The notes below the pieces were generated by a model, which saw nothing but the letters and a program-made list of their open reading frames with translations, was not told where the DNA came from and did not search any database. Shown here in pieces: positions 17,686-26,767 of a stretch of DNA of 64,000 bases. Each line of letters begins with the position of its first letter. The first letter of the stretch is position 1. Position numbers and translations under genes: made by a program. Origin of the DNA: Roseateles_E sp005503085 (lineage in GTDB: Bacteria; Pseudomonadota; Gammaproteobacteria; Burkholderiales; Burkholderiaceae_C); contig NZ_JAQOWX010000007.1 in assembly GCF_028462495.1 (NCBI RefSeq), positions 1 to 64,000 on the forward strand, in the 5' to 3' direction.

Positions 17686-18728
17686 TTCTTGTACTTGGCC
17701 AGCAGGTCCTGCGCGTCCTTCAGCATCTGCTTGCCGGGCAGGCCGCGCTTGTCCATATCGGCCACCCAGTCGTCATACAGCGGAAGGCTGGCCTTGATCC
17801 ACAGGTCCACCTCGGCGGCCGGCACTTTGTAGAAGGTGTTGCCGCGGTCCACCGCTGGCTTGCGGCCCACCGCCTGGCTCTCGTCCCAGGTCTTGCCGGC
17901 CTGCTGCGACAGCAGCGCGCCGCTGTTGCGGTCGATCACCGCCTTCAGATCGGCCGGCAGGCTGTCGTACTTGGCCTGGTTCATCGCCAGGATGAACAGC
18001 GCCGAATACAGCGCCGGGCGCGAGGCATCGGTCTCGGTGTGGTACTTGACCATCTCATGCAGCTTGACCGAGGGGATCACCTCCCAGGGCAGCGCGAAAC
18101 CGTCGATCGTGCCTTTGCTGACCGCGTCGGCCACCGCCGGCAGCGGCATGCCCACCGGCGTTGCGCCCAGCGAGGCCAGCAACTTGTTGGTCTGGCGGGT
18201 CGGCGCGCGCAGCTTCATGCCCTTCAGATCGGCCAGGGTCTTGATGGGCTTGTCGCGGCTGTGCAGATAGCCCTCGTCATGGATGCTGAACATCAGCGGC
18301 TTGATGCCGGGGAACTCCTTCATGCCGTACTTGCCGTAATAGTCCCAGGCGGCGCGTGCCCCGGCCTCGGCCGAGTTGTTCATGAAGGGCAGTTCGAACA
18401 CCTCCATGATGGGGAAACGGCCGGCCGTGTAACCCGGCAAGGTGAAGGCGATGTCGACGACGCCGTCCTTGGCCTGATCGATCAGTTGGGCCGGCGTGCC
18501 GCCCAGCTGCATGGCCGGGAAGATCTGGCATTTCAATTTGTTACCCGAGTCCGCCGCGATCTTGTCGCACCAGGGCTGCAAGATTTTGCTGGGCGGCATC
18601 GCACCGGGTGGCCAGAAGTGGTGGACCTTGAGGGTCACCTCTTGCGCCAGCGCCAGTGAGGCACCCAGGGCGCCGGCCAAGGCCAGCAGGGCGCGCAGCG
18701 CGTTTCGGGGCATCTTTTTTCCACTCAC
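17682..18728 (-). CDS. dctP: TRAP transporter substrate-binding protein
   Basis: 348-residue periplasmic DctP-family receptor with a signal peptide (LRALLALAGALGASLALAQ). Typical features are LKVHHFWPPG at the mature N-terminus, MQLGGTPAQLIDQAKDGVVDI, and the ligand-binding arginine region GMKLRAPTRQTNKLL, where an Arg normally grips a carboxylate. Organic-acid uptake is inferred. Start 18728 is a GTG with GGAGA upstream; ATG 18713 is an alternative. It is the first gene of the TRAP operon and divergent from egtB. Confidence 0.92.
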   Translation of the reverse strand: MSGKKMPRNALRALLALAGALGASLALAQEVTLKVHHFWPPGAMPPSKILQPWCDKIAADSGNKLKCQIFPAMQLGGTPAQLIDQAKDGVVDIAFTLPGYTAGRFPIMEVFELPFMNNSAEAGARAAWDYYGKYGMKEFPGIKPLMFSIHDEGYLHSRDKPIKTLADLKGMKLRAPTRQTNKLLASLGATPVGMPLPAVADAVSKGTIDGFALPWEVIPSVKLHEMVKYHTETDASRPALYSALFILAMNQAKYDSLPADLKAVIDRNSGALLSQQAGKTWDESQAVGRKPAVDRGNTFYKVPAAEVDLWIKASLPLYDDWVADMDKRGLPGKQMLKDAQDLLAKYKK

Positions 18729-18883
18729 GCTTGTCTCCGCAAATGTTCGTTATGAGAGCCTATCGTATGCCCAGCGAACCGCCTCGCCATCGAGATTAGC
18801 CCTGTGGGCCGACCGGTAGGGCTGCTGACAGATTCGGACGGCGTGATGCGCTACGCTGCGTAGACCGCGACAGGGAGTCACCC

Positions 18884-20101
18884 ATGCCTGCAGCAAGTTC
18901 GGCCACCAGCCCGGTGGCCCGCCAGCACCAATCCCATCAACTTGCCCAACGCTACGCGGCCGTGCGCGCCCACACGCTGGCGCTGGCCGCGCCGCTGAGC
19001 GCCGAAGACCAGGCGCTGCAATCGATGCCCGATGCCAGCCCGGCCAAATGGCACCAGGCCCACACCACCTGGTTTTTCGAGGCCCTGCTGCTCAAGCCGC
19101 TGGCGCCCGGCTACCGGCTCTTCAACGAGCAATTCCTCTACCTCTTCAACTCCTACTACGAGGCCCTCGGCCCGCGCCATCCGCGCCCGCAGCGTGGCCT
19201 GCTGAGCCGGCCCGGGCTGGACGAGGTGCAGGCCTACCGCGCCCATGTGGACGCGGCCGTGCTGGACTGGATCGCCCACTGCGACGCCGACAGCTGGGCG
19301 CGCGGCGAGGCCATCCTGGAACTGGGCCTGCAGCATGAGCAGCAACATCAGGAGCTGCTGCTGACCGACATCCTGCATGCCTTCTCCTGCAATCCGCTGT
19401 GGCCCGCCTACGGCAATTTGCCGGAGCAGCCGCCCGCGCCGGCACTGCAGTGGCTGAGCCATCCGGGCGGCGTGGTCGAGATCGGCCACTCGGGCACAGG
19501 CTTCTCCTTTGACAACGAAGGTCCGCGCCACCATGTCCTGCTGCAAGCCTTCGAGATCGCCAACCGGCTGGTGACTTGCGGCGAGTTTGCCGACTTCATT
19601 GCCGATGGAGGCTACCGCCGGCCCGAGCTCTGGCTGTCGGACGGCTGGGCTCTGGCCCGCGCCCAGGACTGGCAGGCGCCGGCCTACTGGCTGTCCGATG
19701 GCCGCGTCTTCGGTCTCTGCGGCGCCCGGGCCATGGACCCGGCGGCGCCAGTGCTGCAGCTGAGCTTTTACGAGGCCGCCGCCTATGCCGACTGGGCAGG
19801 GGCACGGCTGCCCAGCGAATTCGAGTGGGAGGCGGCGGCCACCGCCCTGCCCGGCCTGGTCCAGCTGTTTGACTGCGCCTGGCAGTGGACCCGCTCGGCC
19901 TACCACCCCTACCCCGGCTTCAGGCCACTGGCCGGGCCGGCGGCCGAGTACAACGGCAAGTTCATGGTGGGCCAGCTGGTCTTGCGCGGTGCCAGCCTGG
20001 CCACGCCGCCGGGCCATGCCAGAGCCACTTACCGCAATTTCTTTCCGCCGGCCGCGCGCTGGCAGTTCAGCGGCCTGCGCCTGGCGCGTGAGCCCCAATA
20101 A
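18884..20101 (+). CDS. egtB: Ergothioneine biosynthesis protein EgtB (sulfoxide synthase)
   Basis: 405-residue non-haem iron enzyme joining hercynine to a thiol donor with O2 to make the ergothioneine sulfoxide. The N-terminal DinB-like part holds WHQAHTTWFFE and HEQQHQELLLTD (the iron-binding His residues). The C-terminal FGE-sulfatase-like domain follows, with FSFDNEGPRH, PVLQLSFYEAAAYADWAG and RLPSEFEWEAAA. An AGGGAG ribosome site precedes the ATG. egtD starts 11 bp downstream. No egtA or egtC is present, so the sulfur donor (cysteine or gamma-glutamylcysteine) is undecided. Confidence 0.92.
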   Translation: MPAASSATSPVARQHQSHQLAQRYAAVRAHTLALAAPLSAEDQALQSMPDASPAKWHQAHTTWFFEALLLKPLAPGYRLFNEQFLYLFNSYYEALGPRHPRPQRGLLSRPGLDEVQAYRAHVDAAVLDWIAHCDADSWARGEAILELGLQHEQQHQELLLTDILHAFSCNPLWPAYGNLPEQPPAPALQWLSHPGGVVEIGHSGTGFSFDNEGPRHHVLLQAFEIANRLVTCGEFADFIADGGYRRPELWLSDGWALARAQDWQAPAYWLSDGRVFGLCGARAMDPAAPVLQLSFYEAAAYADWAGARLPSEFEWEAAATALPGLVQLFDCAWQWTRSAYHPYPGFRPLAGPAAEYNGKFMVGQLVLRGASLATPPGHARATYRNFFPPAARWQFSGLRLAREPQ

Positions 20102-20112
20102 GGAGCCCCGCA

Positions 20113-21063
20113 ATGAAGCCCCTGCTGCAACTGGTCCCCGACGACGAGGGCTTTGCCCCCGACCTGCACCGCGCGTTGCGCCAGCGCCCGCGCACGATCT
20201 CACCAAAATATTTCTACGACGAGGCCGGCTCGGCCCTGTTCGAGCGCATCTGCGAGCTGCCCGAGTACTACCCGACCCGCACCGAGTTGGCCCTGCTGCA
20301 GCGCCACGCCCCCGAGATGGCGACGCTGATTGGGCCCGGCGCCCAGTTGGTCGAGTATGGCGCCGGGGCTCTGCGCAAGGTCCGGCTGTTGCTGGCGCAC
20401 CTGAACGCGCCCCACAGCTTTGTGCCAGTGGACATCTCAGGCCCGCATCTGCTGGGGGCCTGCCGTACGCTGCAGGCCGAATTCCCGGCGCTGGCACTGC
20501 AGCCGGTGATCGCCGATTTCACCCGTCCGCATGACCTGCCGGCGCGTCCGGCGCTCGGGCGGCGCATCGGCTTTTTTCCGGGCTCGAGCATCGGCAATTT
20601 CGCGCCCGAGCAGGCGCTGGACTTTCTGCGCATGGCGGCCCAGCAGCTGCGTGGCGGTGCACTGCTGATTGGGGTGGACCTGATCAAGGAACCTGCCCTG
20701 CTGCATGCGGCCTACAACGACGCGGCCGGCGTGACTGCCGCCTTCAACCTCAACATCCTGGCGCGCGCGCGCCAGGAGCTGGACGCACAGATCGATCCCG
20801 AAGGATTTGCGCACAGCGCCTTCTACAACGCGCCTCTGCAGCGCATCGAGATGCATCTGCAAAGCCGCCGCCGCCAGCAGTTGCGGCTGGAGCACCGCGT
20901 CTACGAGTTCGAGGCCGGCGAGACGCTGCACACCGAGAACTCCTACAAATTCAGCATCGAGGGCTTCCAGGCCCTGGCCAGCAAGGCCGGTTTCAAAGCC
21001 GCTACAGTCTGGACCGACGAGCGCGACTGGTTCAGTCTGCACTGGCTGCAAGCGCCCGACTGA
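20113..21063 (+). CDS. egtD: L-histidine N-alpha-methyltransferase EgtD
   Basis: 316-residue SAM-dependent enzyme trimethylating histidine to hercynine, the first step of ergothioneine synthesis. Family features seen are ISPKYFYDEAGSALFERIC at about 34-52, the SAM site VEYGAGALRKVRLLL near 77-92, FPGSSIGNFAPEQA near 156 and the C-terminal ENSYKFSIEGFQALA. The usual GSG of the SAM loop is GAG here, a mild change. It lies 11 bp after egtB and 18 bp before a DUF427 gene in the same orientation, so the three probably form an operon. Confidence 0.94.
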   Translation: MKPLLQLVPDDEGFAPDLHRALRQRPRTISPKYFYDEAGSALFERICELPEYYPTRTELALLQRHAPEMATLIGPGAQLVEYGAGALRKVRLLLAHLNAPHSFVPVDISGPHLLGACRTLQAEFPALALQPVIADFTRPHDLPARPALGRRIGFFPGSSIGNFAPEQALDFLRMAAQQLRGGALLIGVDLIKEPALLHAAYNDAAGVTAAFNLNILARARQELDAQIDPEGFAHSAFYNAPLQRIEMHLQSRRRQQLRLEHRVYEFEAGETLHTENSYKFSIEGFQALASKAGFKAATVWTDERDWFSLHWLQAPD

Positions 21064-21081
21064 GCAAAGGATGGACAGACG

Positions 21082-21363
21082 ATGAAAGCAATCTGGAACG
21101 ATACCGTGATCGCCGAGAGCGATGACACCGTGGTGGTCGAAGGCAACCACTACTTCCCCGACAGCGCGCTCAAGCGCGAGTACACCAGCTTCAGCAATCA
21201 CAAGACCATGTGCTCATGGAAGGGCCAAGCCAGCTATCTGTCGCTGATGGTCAAGGGCGAGCTGAACCCCGATGCGGTCTGGTACTACCCCGACCCGAAG
21301 CCGGGCGCCGAAATGGTCGCCGGCCGGGTCGCGTTCTGGAAGGGCGTGCAGGTTACCGAGTAA
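21082..21363 (+). CDS. DUF427 domain protein
   Basis: 93-residue small protein of the DUF427 family (AIWNDTVIAESDDTVVVEGNHYFP, then SNHKTMCSWKGQASYLSL and WYYPDPKP). Structures show a small beta fold; no enzymatic activity is established. Its place directly behind egtD hints at a link to thiol or redox biology, but this is only context. Its last 11 bases overlap the 3' end of the convergent fahA gene. Confidence 0.88.
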   Translation: MKAIWNDTVIAESDDTVVVEGNHYFPDSALKREYTSFSNHKTMCSWKGQASYLSLMVKGELNPDAVWYYPDPKPGAEMVAGRVAFWKGVQVTE

Positions 21364-22678
21364 CTGCCGGCAACACGGTGGCCGCGCAGTCGCCGAAGCC
21401 GATGCGGCGTGCGCCCTCCTTGTGTGCGTAGCCGCGCAGTATCAAGGTGTCGCCGTCCTGCAAGAAGGTGCGCGTCTCGCCATTGGCCAGGGTCAGAGCT
21501 TGTTTGCCCCCCTGCGACAGCTCCAGCAGCGAGCCGCCCTCCTCGGCCGCCGGCCCGCTTTGCGTGCCGGTGCCCAACAGATCGCCGGGTTGCAGATTGC
21601 AGCCATTGCTGGCGTGGTGCGTCAGCATCTGGGCCAGGGTCCAGTAGGCCGACTGCCCGAAGTTGGATCGCATCAGCCGGGTCGGCACCTGGCCGGCCGC
21701 GCGCATCTGCGCGGTCTGTAGCCAGACCTCCAGCTCGATCAAATAGCCGCCCTCGGCGCGGTTCTTCGCCGAGTCCAGATAGGGCAGCGGCTGCGGATCC
21801 TCGGCCGGATGTGCGAATGCGCAGCGGAAAGGCTCCAGCGCCTCCATCGTAACGATCCAGGGCGAGATCGTGGTCGCGAAGTTCTTGGCCAGGAAGGGGC
21901 CCAGCGGCTGGTACTCCCAGGCCTGCATATCGCGGGCCGACCAGTCGTTCAGCAGGGTCAGGCCGAAAAGATGCGCGTCGGCCTGCTCAATGGGGATGGG
22001 CTCACCCAGCGCATTGCCGCCAGCGACGAACACGCCCAGCTCCAGCTCGTAGTCCAGCCGCTTGCAGGGCGCACGCTCCGGCACGGTGGCGCCTGGCGGC
22101 ATCAACTGGCCCAGCGGGCGACGCACTTGCTGGCCCGAGACACCGATCGAGGAGCTGCGGCCGTGGTAACCGATGGGCACCCACTTGTAGTTGGGCAGCA
22201 GCGGGTTGTCCGGGCGGAACAGCTTGCCCACCGTGGTCGCGTGGTGGATGCCGGTATAGAAGTCGGTGTAGTCGCCGATGCGGCATGGCACGGCCATTTG
22301 CGCGGCGCTTTGCGCCAGCAGGCAGGGCGTCAGCGCGGCCTGCTGCTTGCTGTCGGCGGCCAGCGCCTCGAACAAAGCATGGCGCAGCAGCCGGCGCTTA
22401 TCAGCAGGCTGGGCCATGAAAGCATTCAGATCGCCCTCGGCCAGCGGCTGCAGCAGCACCTGGACCGCGCTGCTCCAGCGCCCGGCGCTGGCGGCCAGCC
22501 TCAGGTCCAGGATCTGATCGCCGACCGCGACGCCGACGCGGGCGCTCTCGTTCGTGCCGGCACGGCGGAACAGGCCATAGGGCAGGTTCTGGATCGGGAA
22601 TTCGCTGTCGGCGGCGTTGGCCGAAGCCACCCAACTCAGGGCAGCGGCGTCATGGGTGTGGTCGATGGAAGAGCTCAT
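21353..22678 (-). CDS. fahA: Fumarylacetoacetase
   Basis: 441-residue hydrolase that cleaves fumarylacetoacetate to fumarate and acetoacetate, the last step of homogentisate breakdown. The metal/catalytic region DFYTGIHHATTVGKLF (near 137-152) and YHGRSSSIGVSG are present, followed by LELGVFVAGGN and the signature DWSARDMQAWEYQPLGPFL. The start overlaps the hmgA stop by 4 bp (ATGA). It is the last gene of the operon, and its 3' end overlaps that of the convergent DUF427 gene. Confidence 0.96.
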   Translation of the reverse strand: MSSSIDHTHDAAALSWVASANAADSEFPIQNLPYGLFRRAGTNESARVGVAVGDQILDLRLAASAGRWSSAVQVLLQPLAEGDLNAFMAQPADKRRLLRHALFEALAADSKQQAALTPCLLAQSAAQMAVPCRIGDYTDFYTGIHHATTVGKLFRPDNPLLPNYKWVPIGYHGRSSSIGVSGQQVRRPLGQLMPPGATVPERAPCKRLDYELELGVFVAGGNALGEPIPIEQADAHLFGLTLLNDWSARDMQAWEYQPLGPFLAKNFATTISPWIVTMEALEPFRCAFAHPAEDPQPLPYLDSAKNRAEGGYLIELEVWLQTAQMRAAGQVPTRLMRSNFGQSAYWTLAQMLTHHASNGCNLQPGDLLGTGTQSGPAAEEGGSLLELSQGGKQALTLANGETRTFLQDGDTLILRGYAHKEGARRIGFGDCAATVLPAVTR

Positions 22679-23967
22679 GCTTGTGCGGGGAAGTTGTCTT
22701 TGAGATCACGCCAGCAGTCGGCATAGCCGCTGTCCAGCGCACCGCCCTTCATGGCGAACTCGGTCGGCAGCAGACGCCAGCGAGTCTCGAACATAAAGGC
22801 CAGGGTGTTGTCCAGTTTGTGCGGTTTCAGGTCCGCGCCGCTGGCCTTGGCGAAGGCTTCGGTGTCGGGGCCGTGCGGCACCATTGCATTGTGCAGGCTG
22901 GACGCGCCGGGATTGAAGCCGCCGGGCTTGGCGTCGTACTGACCGGTCACCAGACCCATGAACTCGCTCATCACATTGCGGTGATACCAGGGCGGGCGGA
23001 AGGTGTCCTCGGCCACCATCCAGCGCGGCGGGAAGATCACGAAGTCCAGATTGGCCCAGCCGGCGGTATCCGAGGGCGAAGTCAGCACCGTGAAGATGCT
23101 GGGGTCCGGATGATCGAAGCTGATCGAGCCTATGGTCATGAAATGCGCCGTGTCGTACTTGTAGGGCGCCAGATTGCCGTGCCAGGCGACGACGTTGAAG
23201 GGCGTATGGTCCCGGCGCGCGGACCACAGCCGGCCGCCAAACTTTTTGACAATCTCGTAATCACCGACGCCCTCCTCGAAATCAGCGACCGGCGCCAGAA
23301 AGTCGCGCGGATTGGCCAGCCCGTTCGAGCCTATGGGCCCCAGCTCGGGCAGGCGCAGCGCCGCGCCATAGTTCTCGCAGATATAGCCGCGCGAAGGGCC
23401 GTCCACCTCAACCTTGAAAGCCAGGCCGCGCGGGATCAGCGCGATCTCGCCTGGCCGCACCGCCAGCAGGCCCAGCTCGGTGCGGATGCGCAGGCCGCCC
23501 TGCTGCGGCACGATCAGGAACTCGCCGTCGGCATTGACGAAGGCGCGCCGGTCCATCGACCGATTGGCCAGATACAAATGGGCGGCCATACCGACCTGGG
23601 CATCGGGATCACCGTTGACGACCAGGGTGCGCAGGCCCTCGATGAAATCGGTTGGCGCCTCGGGAACAGGCGTGGGCGCCCAGCGCAGCGGATCGGGCGG
23701 CACGACTTGACCCTGGGCAGCGCCGGTCTTCAGCCAGCCATGGTCCAGCGGCGCATAGCCGCCGACCACCACCGAGGGCTGGCGCCGGTACATCCAGGTC
23801 CTCAAGTTCTCGGCGCGCGGCGCGGTGAAGGCCGTGCCCGAGATCAGCTCGGCATAGAGGCCATGGGCCACTTGCTGCGGGCTGTTGCGCCCGATCGGCA
23901 GACTGCCGGCGATGGCCTCGCTGGCGTGTTCGTTGCCGAAGCCCGATTGGTACTTGAGTTCGCTCAT
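22675..23967 (-). CDS. hmgA: Homogentisate 1,2-dioxygenase
   Basis: 430-residue cupin Fe(II) dioxygenase opening the ring of homogentisate to maleylacetoacetate. The iron-binding region near FRPPWYHRNVMSEFMGL and the downstream MVPHGPDTEAF are clear, as are GFGNEHASEA at the N-terminus and YKYDTAHFMTIGSISFDHPD. Length is normal. The product needs maleylacetoacetate isomerase before FahA acts, yet no such gene is in the operon. It is translationally coupled to fahA. Confidence 0.96.
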   Translation of the reverse strand: MSELKYQSGFGNEHASEAIAGSLPIGRNSPQQVAHGLYAELISGTAFTAPRAENLRTWMYRRQPSVVVGGYAPLDHGWLKTGAAQGQVVPPDPLRWAPTPVPEAPTDFIEGLRTLVVNGDPDAQVGMAAHLYLANRSMDRRAFVNADGEFLIVPQQGGLRIRTELGLLAVRPGEIALIPRGLAFKVEVDGPSRGYICENYGAALRLPELGPIGSNGLANPRDFLAPVADFEEGVGDYEIVKKFGGRLWSARRDHTPFNVVAWHGNLAPYKYDTAHFMTIGSISFDHPDPSIFTVLTSPSDTAGWANLDFVIFPPRWMVAEDTFRPPWYHRNVMSEFMGLVTGQYDAKPGGFNPGASSLHNAMVPHGPDTEAFAKASGADLKPHKLDNTLAFMFETRWRLLPTEFAMKGGALDSGYADCWRDLKDNFPAQA

Positions 23968-23974
23968 CTGCGTA

Positions 23975-24937
23975 TCAGTCCAGTTTGATATTGGCAGCCT
24001 TGATCACCTGTCCCCATTTGGCCAGTTCCTGCTTCCAGTAGGCGCGCATCTGCTCGGGCGTGCCGCCCAGCGCCTCCAGGCCTAGGGTCTGGAAGCGCGC
24101 CTTCACGGCGGTGCTGGCCAGCGCGTCCTGCAGCGCCTTGTTCAGCGTAGCGATCACCGGGGCCGGCGTGCCGGCCGGCACGACCAGGCCCTGCCAGGCA
24201 TAGGCCTCGAATCCGGGCAGGCCCTGCTCGGCAAAGGTCGGGACCTCGGCAAAGGTCTTGATGCGGGCCGGGCTGGCCACGGCCAGCGCGCGCAGCTTGC
24301 CCGAGAGGATGTGCGGGTAGCCAGCTGCGGTGTCGATGAACATGAAAGGCACCTGGCCTCCGATCACATCCTGCACCGCCGGCGCCGCACCGCGATAGGG
24401 AATATGGGTCAGGCTCAGCTTGCTTCGGTCACGCAGCAGCTCGGTGGCCAGATGGTGGGGGCTACCGGCACCGGGGGTCGCGTAGTTCAATCCGTCCTGG
24501 GTCTTGGCCCAGGCCAGGAACTCCTTGTAGTTCTTCACCGGCACGTTGGCGTTGACGACCAACAGCATCGGGAAGCGTGCCACCAGGCCCACCGGGGCCA
24601 GGTCTTGCTCGGCCGTGTAAGGCAGCTTGCTGTAGAGCCAGGGATTGGCCGCCAGGGTGGCGGTGTCGGCGGTCAGCAGCACCTGGCCATCGGCCTTGGA
24701 CTTGACCACATAGTCCGCGCCGATATTGGTGGCCGCGCCGGGCTTGTTATTGATGATGAGGGTCTGGCCCAGGGTCTTGCCCATGGCCTCGGCCAGGCTG
24801 CGGGCCACCACATCGGCACCACCGCCGGCCGGATAAGGCACGACCCATTCGACCGGCTTGTCGGGATAGGCAAAAGCCGGTGTGGCGGCAGCGGCGGCCA
24901 GGCTCAGGAGCAGGGAACGGCGGGACACAAGAGACAT
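23975..24937 (-). CDS. Bug-family (TctC-like) periplasmic solute-binding protein
   Basis: 320-residue exported receptor of the tripartite tricarboxylate transporter family, greatly expanded in Burkholderiales. A signal peptide is seen (RRSLLLSLAAAAATPAFAYP), then VEWVVPYPAGGGADVVAR and IGADYVVKSKADG, which are family hallmarks. No TctA/TctB membrane genes are nearby, usual for Bug proteins. Its position 7 bp before hmgA suggests binding of an aromatic acid that feeds the pathway; this is inference. Confidence 0.9.
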   Translation of the reverse strand: MSLVSRRSLLLSLAAAAATPAFAYPDKPVEWVVPYPAGGGADVVARSLAEAMGKTLGQTLIINNKPGAATNIGADYVVKSKADGQVLLTADTATLAANPWLYSKLPYTAEQDLAPVGLVARFPMLLVVNANVPVKNYKEFLAWAKTQDGLNYATPGAGSPHHLATELLRDRSKLSLTHIPYRGAAPAVQDVIGGQVPFMFIDTAAGYPHILSGKLRALAVASPARIKTFAEVPTFAEQGLPGFEAYAWQGLVVPAGTPAPVIATLNKALQDALASTAVKARFQTLGLEALGGTPEQMRAYWKQELAKWGQVIKAANIKLD

Positions 24938-24968
24938 GGATCAGGACTCGCTTGGAAGAGAAAGGAAA

Positions 24969-25175
24969 TCAGGAAGCCGCCAACGTGTTGGCTCGGGCCA
25001 GCGCCAGCGCCTCATCAAGCACCTCGCGCTCGCCGACGTGGTTTGCCAGTATCAGCACCAGCTTGGCCAGCAGCATGTCAGCCTGCTCGTCGCCCAGATC
25101 GCGCTGAGCATCGATCAAGGCTTCGTAAAAGCCGTCAGGATCGGCGATATGGGGGCTGCGTATCAATTGGCTCAT
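24969..25175 (-). CDS. DUF2783 small protein
   Basis: 68-residue protein of the DUF2783 family (SPHIADPDGFYEALIDAQRDLGDEQADMLLAKLVLILANHVG). The family is usually encoded just after an FAD-dependent aromatic hydroxylase, as here, where its ATG overlaps the hydroxylase stop by 4 bp. It is acidic and helical, with no known catalytic residues; an accessory or stability role for the hydroxylase is inferred. Confidence 0.85.
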   Translation of the reverse strand: MSQLIRSPHIADPDGFYEALIDAQRDLGDEQADMLLAKLVLILANHVGEREVLDEALALARANTLAAS

Positions 25176-26758
25176 GAGGACAACACTCCCAGGCAACGCC
25201 GCAGCGCGGCTTGGATCTTGGCCGCATCGAAGCCGCGCCAGCGCGCGGCCAGATGCTGGTCGGGGCGTATCAGGTAGATGCTGCCGGGCCGCGCGTCATA
25301 GCGCTCGGCCAGCAGGCCATCGGCCGGCACGATCAGCGGCACGGCCACCGTGTTGCCGACGCTGACCGGCTCGGCAGGGCCAAAACTCAGCAGCGTGAAA
25401 AAGCCCTGGCCCAGCTGATGGAGCAGCCAGCCCTCGCCCAGCGGCGCATCGAGACAGGGGCTGCCGAGGCGCAGCGGGCCGGCAAACTCATCCTCGTCGG
25501 GCGTGTTCAGCGGCGAGCCGACGTAATGGGTGGGCATGGACAGCCGGCCGCTATTGACCAGGGGCCGGGCAAAGGCCTCGGTCTTGGCCAGTTCCAGCAC
25601 CGCATTGCGCAGGCGCAGCGAGGCGCGGCTCTTGGGGCTGATGAAGTCGGTCGAACGGGTCGAGTTCAGGATGTTCTCGTCGGCCGCAGCGGCGCGCTCG
25701 ATCTGGTAGCTGTCCAGCAGGCTTTCGGGCGCGGCCCCGTCCAGCACTGCCTTGAGCTTCCAGCCCAGATTGTCGGCATCCTGCACGCCGCTGTTGGCGC
25801 CGCGTGCGCCAAAGGGCGAGACCTGGTGCGCCGCATCGCCGAGCAGCAGCACCCGGCCCTGGCGGAAGGTCTTGGCGCGGCGGCAGGCGAACTGGTAGAC
25901 CGACACCCATTCCAGCTCGAACTCGACATCCGGGCCCAGCATGGCCTGGATGCGCGGGATCACCTTCTCGGGCTTCTTCTCCTCGGCCGGATCGGCATCG
26001 CGGCCGAGCTGGAAGTCGATGCGCCAGACGCCGTCGCACTGCTTGTGCAGCAGCACCGACTGGTTGCGGTGGACCGGGGGGTCGAACCAGAACCAGCGTT
26101 CGGTCGGAATCGCTGCCTTCATGATCACATCGGCGATCAGGAAACGGTCCCGAAAGACCTGACCCTCGAAGTCCAGACCCAGCATGCGGCGGGTGTCGCT
26201 GCCGGCACCGTCGCAGGCCAGCAGCCACTGAGCCTCCAGCTGGAACTGCCCGTCGGGGGTTTCCACCGTCAGCCGGGCGGCATCCTCGACCTGCTCCAAG
26301 GCCACCAGTCTGTGCTTCCACGCGAGCGTGATCAGCGGCAGGGCCTCGCAGGCAGCGACCAGGCGCTCCTCCAGATGGTATTGCTGCAGATTGATCATGG
26401 CCGGCATCTGGTGGGCCGGCTGAGGCAGCAGATCGAACTGGTAGGCCAGCTCGTCGCGGAAGAACACCTTGCCGACCTGCCAGCGCACGCCCTGCCCGGC
26501 CAGCGCGGCGCCGACGCCCAGGCGGTCCCAGATCTCCAGCGAGCGCTTGGCATAGCAGACCGCGCGCGAGCCCTGGCTGACGCTGTTGTTGTCGTCCAGC
26601 AGCAGCACCGGGATGCCGCGCGCCGCGCAGTCCAGCGCGGCCGTCAGCCCCACCGGACCGGCGCCGATGATGACCACCGGATGGCGCAAGACCTGGCCCT
26701 CGCGCTGGGCCGGGCTCTGCCGGTAGTCGTAGACCGGGAAGGTATAGGTCTTCAGCAT
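25172..26758 (-). CDS. FAD-dependent aromatic hydroxylase (MhpA-like)
   Basis: 528-residue flavoprotein monooxygenase of the FAD_binding_3 family. The dinucleotide fold is near 29 (VVIIGAGPVGLTAALDCAARG), and the second FAD motif is RVLLLGDAAHQVSPFGARG near 300, followed by NLGWKLKAVLDG. The C-terminal thioredoxin-like tail seen in larger members is present (PGSIYLIRPDQHLAARW). It probably adds a hydroxyl to an aromatic acid to make homogentisate or a close precursor, because it sits in the hmgA-fahA operon without 4-hydroxyphenylpyruvate dioxygenase. The true substrate (3- or 4-hydroxyphenylacetate?) cannot be fixed from sequence. Confidence 0.87.
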   Translation of the reverse strand: MLKTYTFPVYDYRQSPAQREGQVLRHPVVIIGAGPVGLTAALDCAARGIPVLLLDDNNSVSQGSRAVCYAKRSLEIWDRLGVGAALAGQGVRWQVGKVFFRDELAYQFDLLPQPAHQMPAMINLQQYHLEERLVAACEALPLITLAWKHRLVALEQVEDAARLTVETPDGQFQLEAQWLLACDGAGSDTRRMLGLDFEGQVFRDRFLIADVIMKAAIPTERWFWFDPPVHRNQSVLLHKQCDGVWRIDFQLGRDADPAEEKKPEKVIPRIQAMLGPDVEFELEWVSVYQFACRRAKTFRQGRVLLLGDAAHQVSPFGARGANSGVQDADNLGWKLKAVLDGAAPESLLDSYQIERAAAADENILNSTRSTDFISPKSRASLRLRNAVLELAKTEAFARPLVNSGRLSMPTHYVGSPLNTPDEDEFAGPLRLGSPCLDAPLGEGWLLHQLGQGFFTLLSFGPAEPVSVGNTVAVPLIVPADGLLAERYDARPGSIYLIRPDQHLAARWRGFDAAKIQAALRRCLGVLSS

Positions 26759-26767
26759 GGGCCGGCC

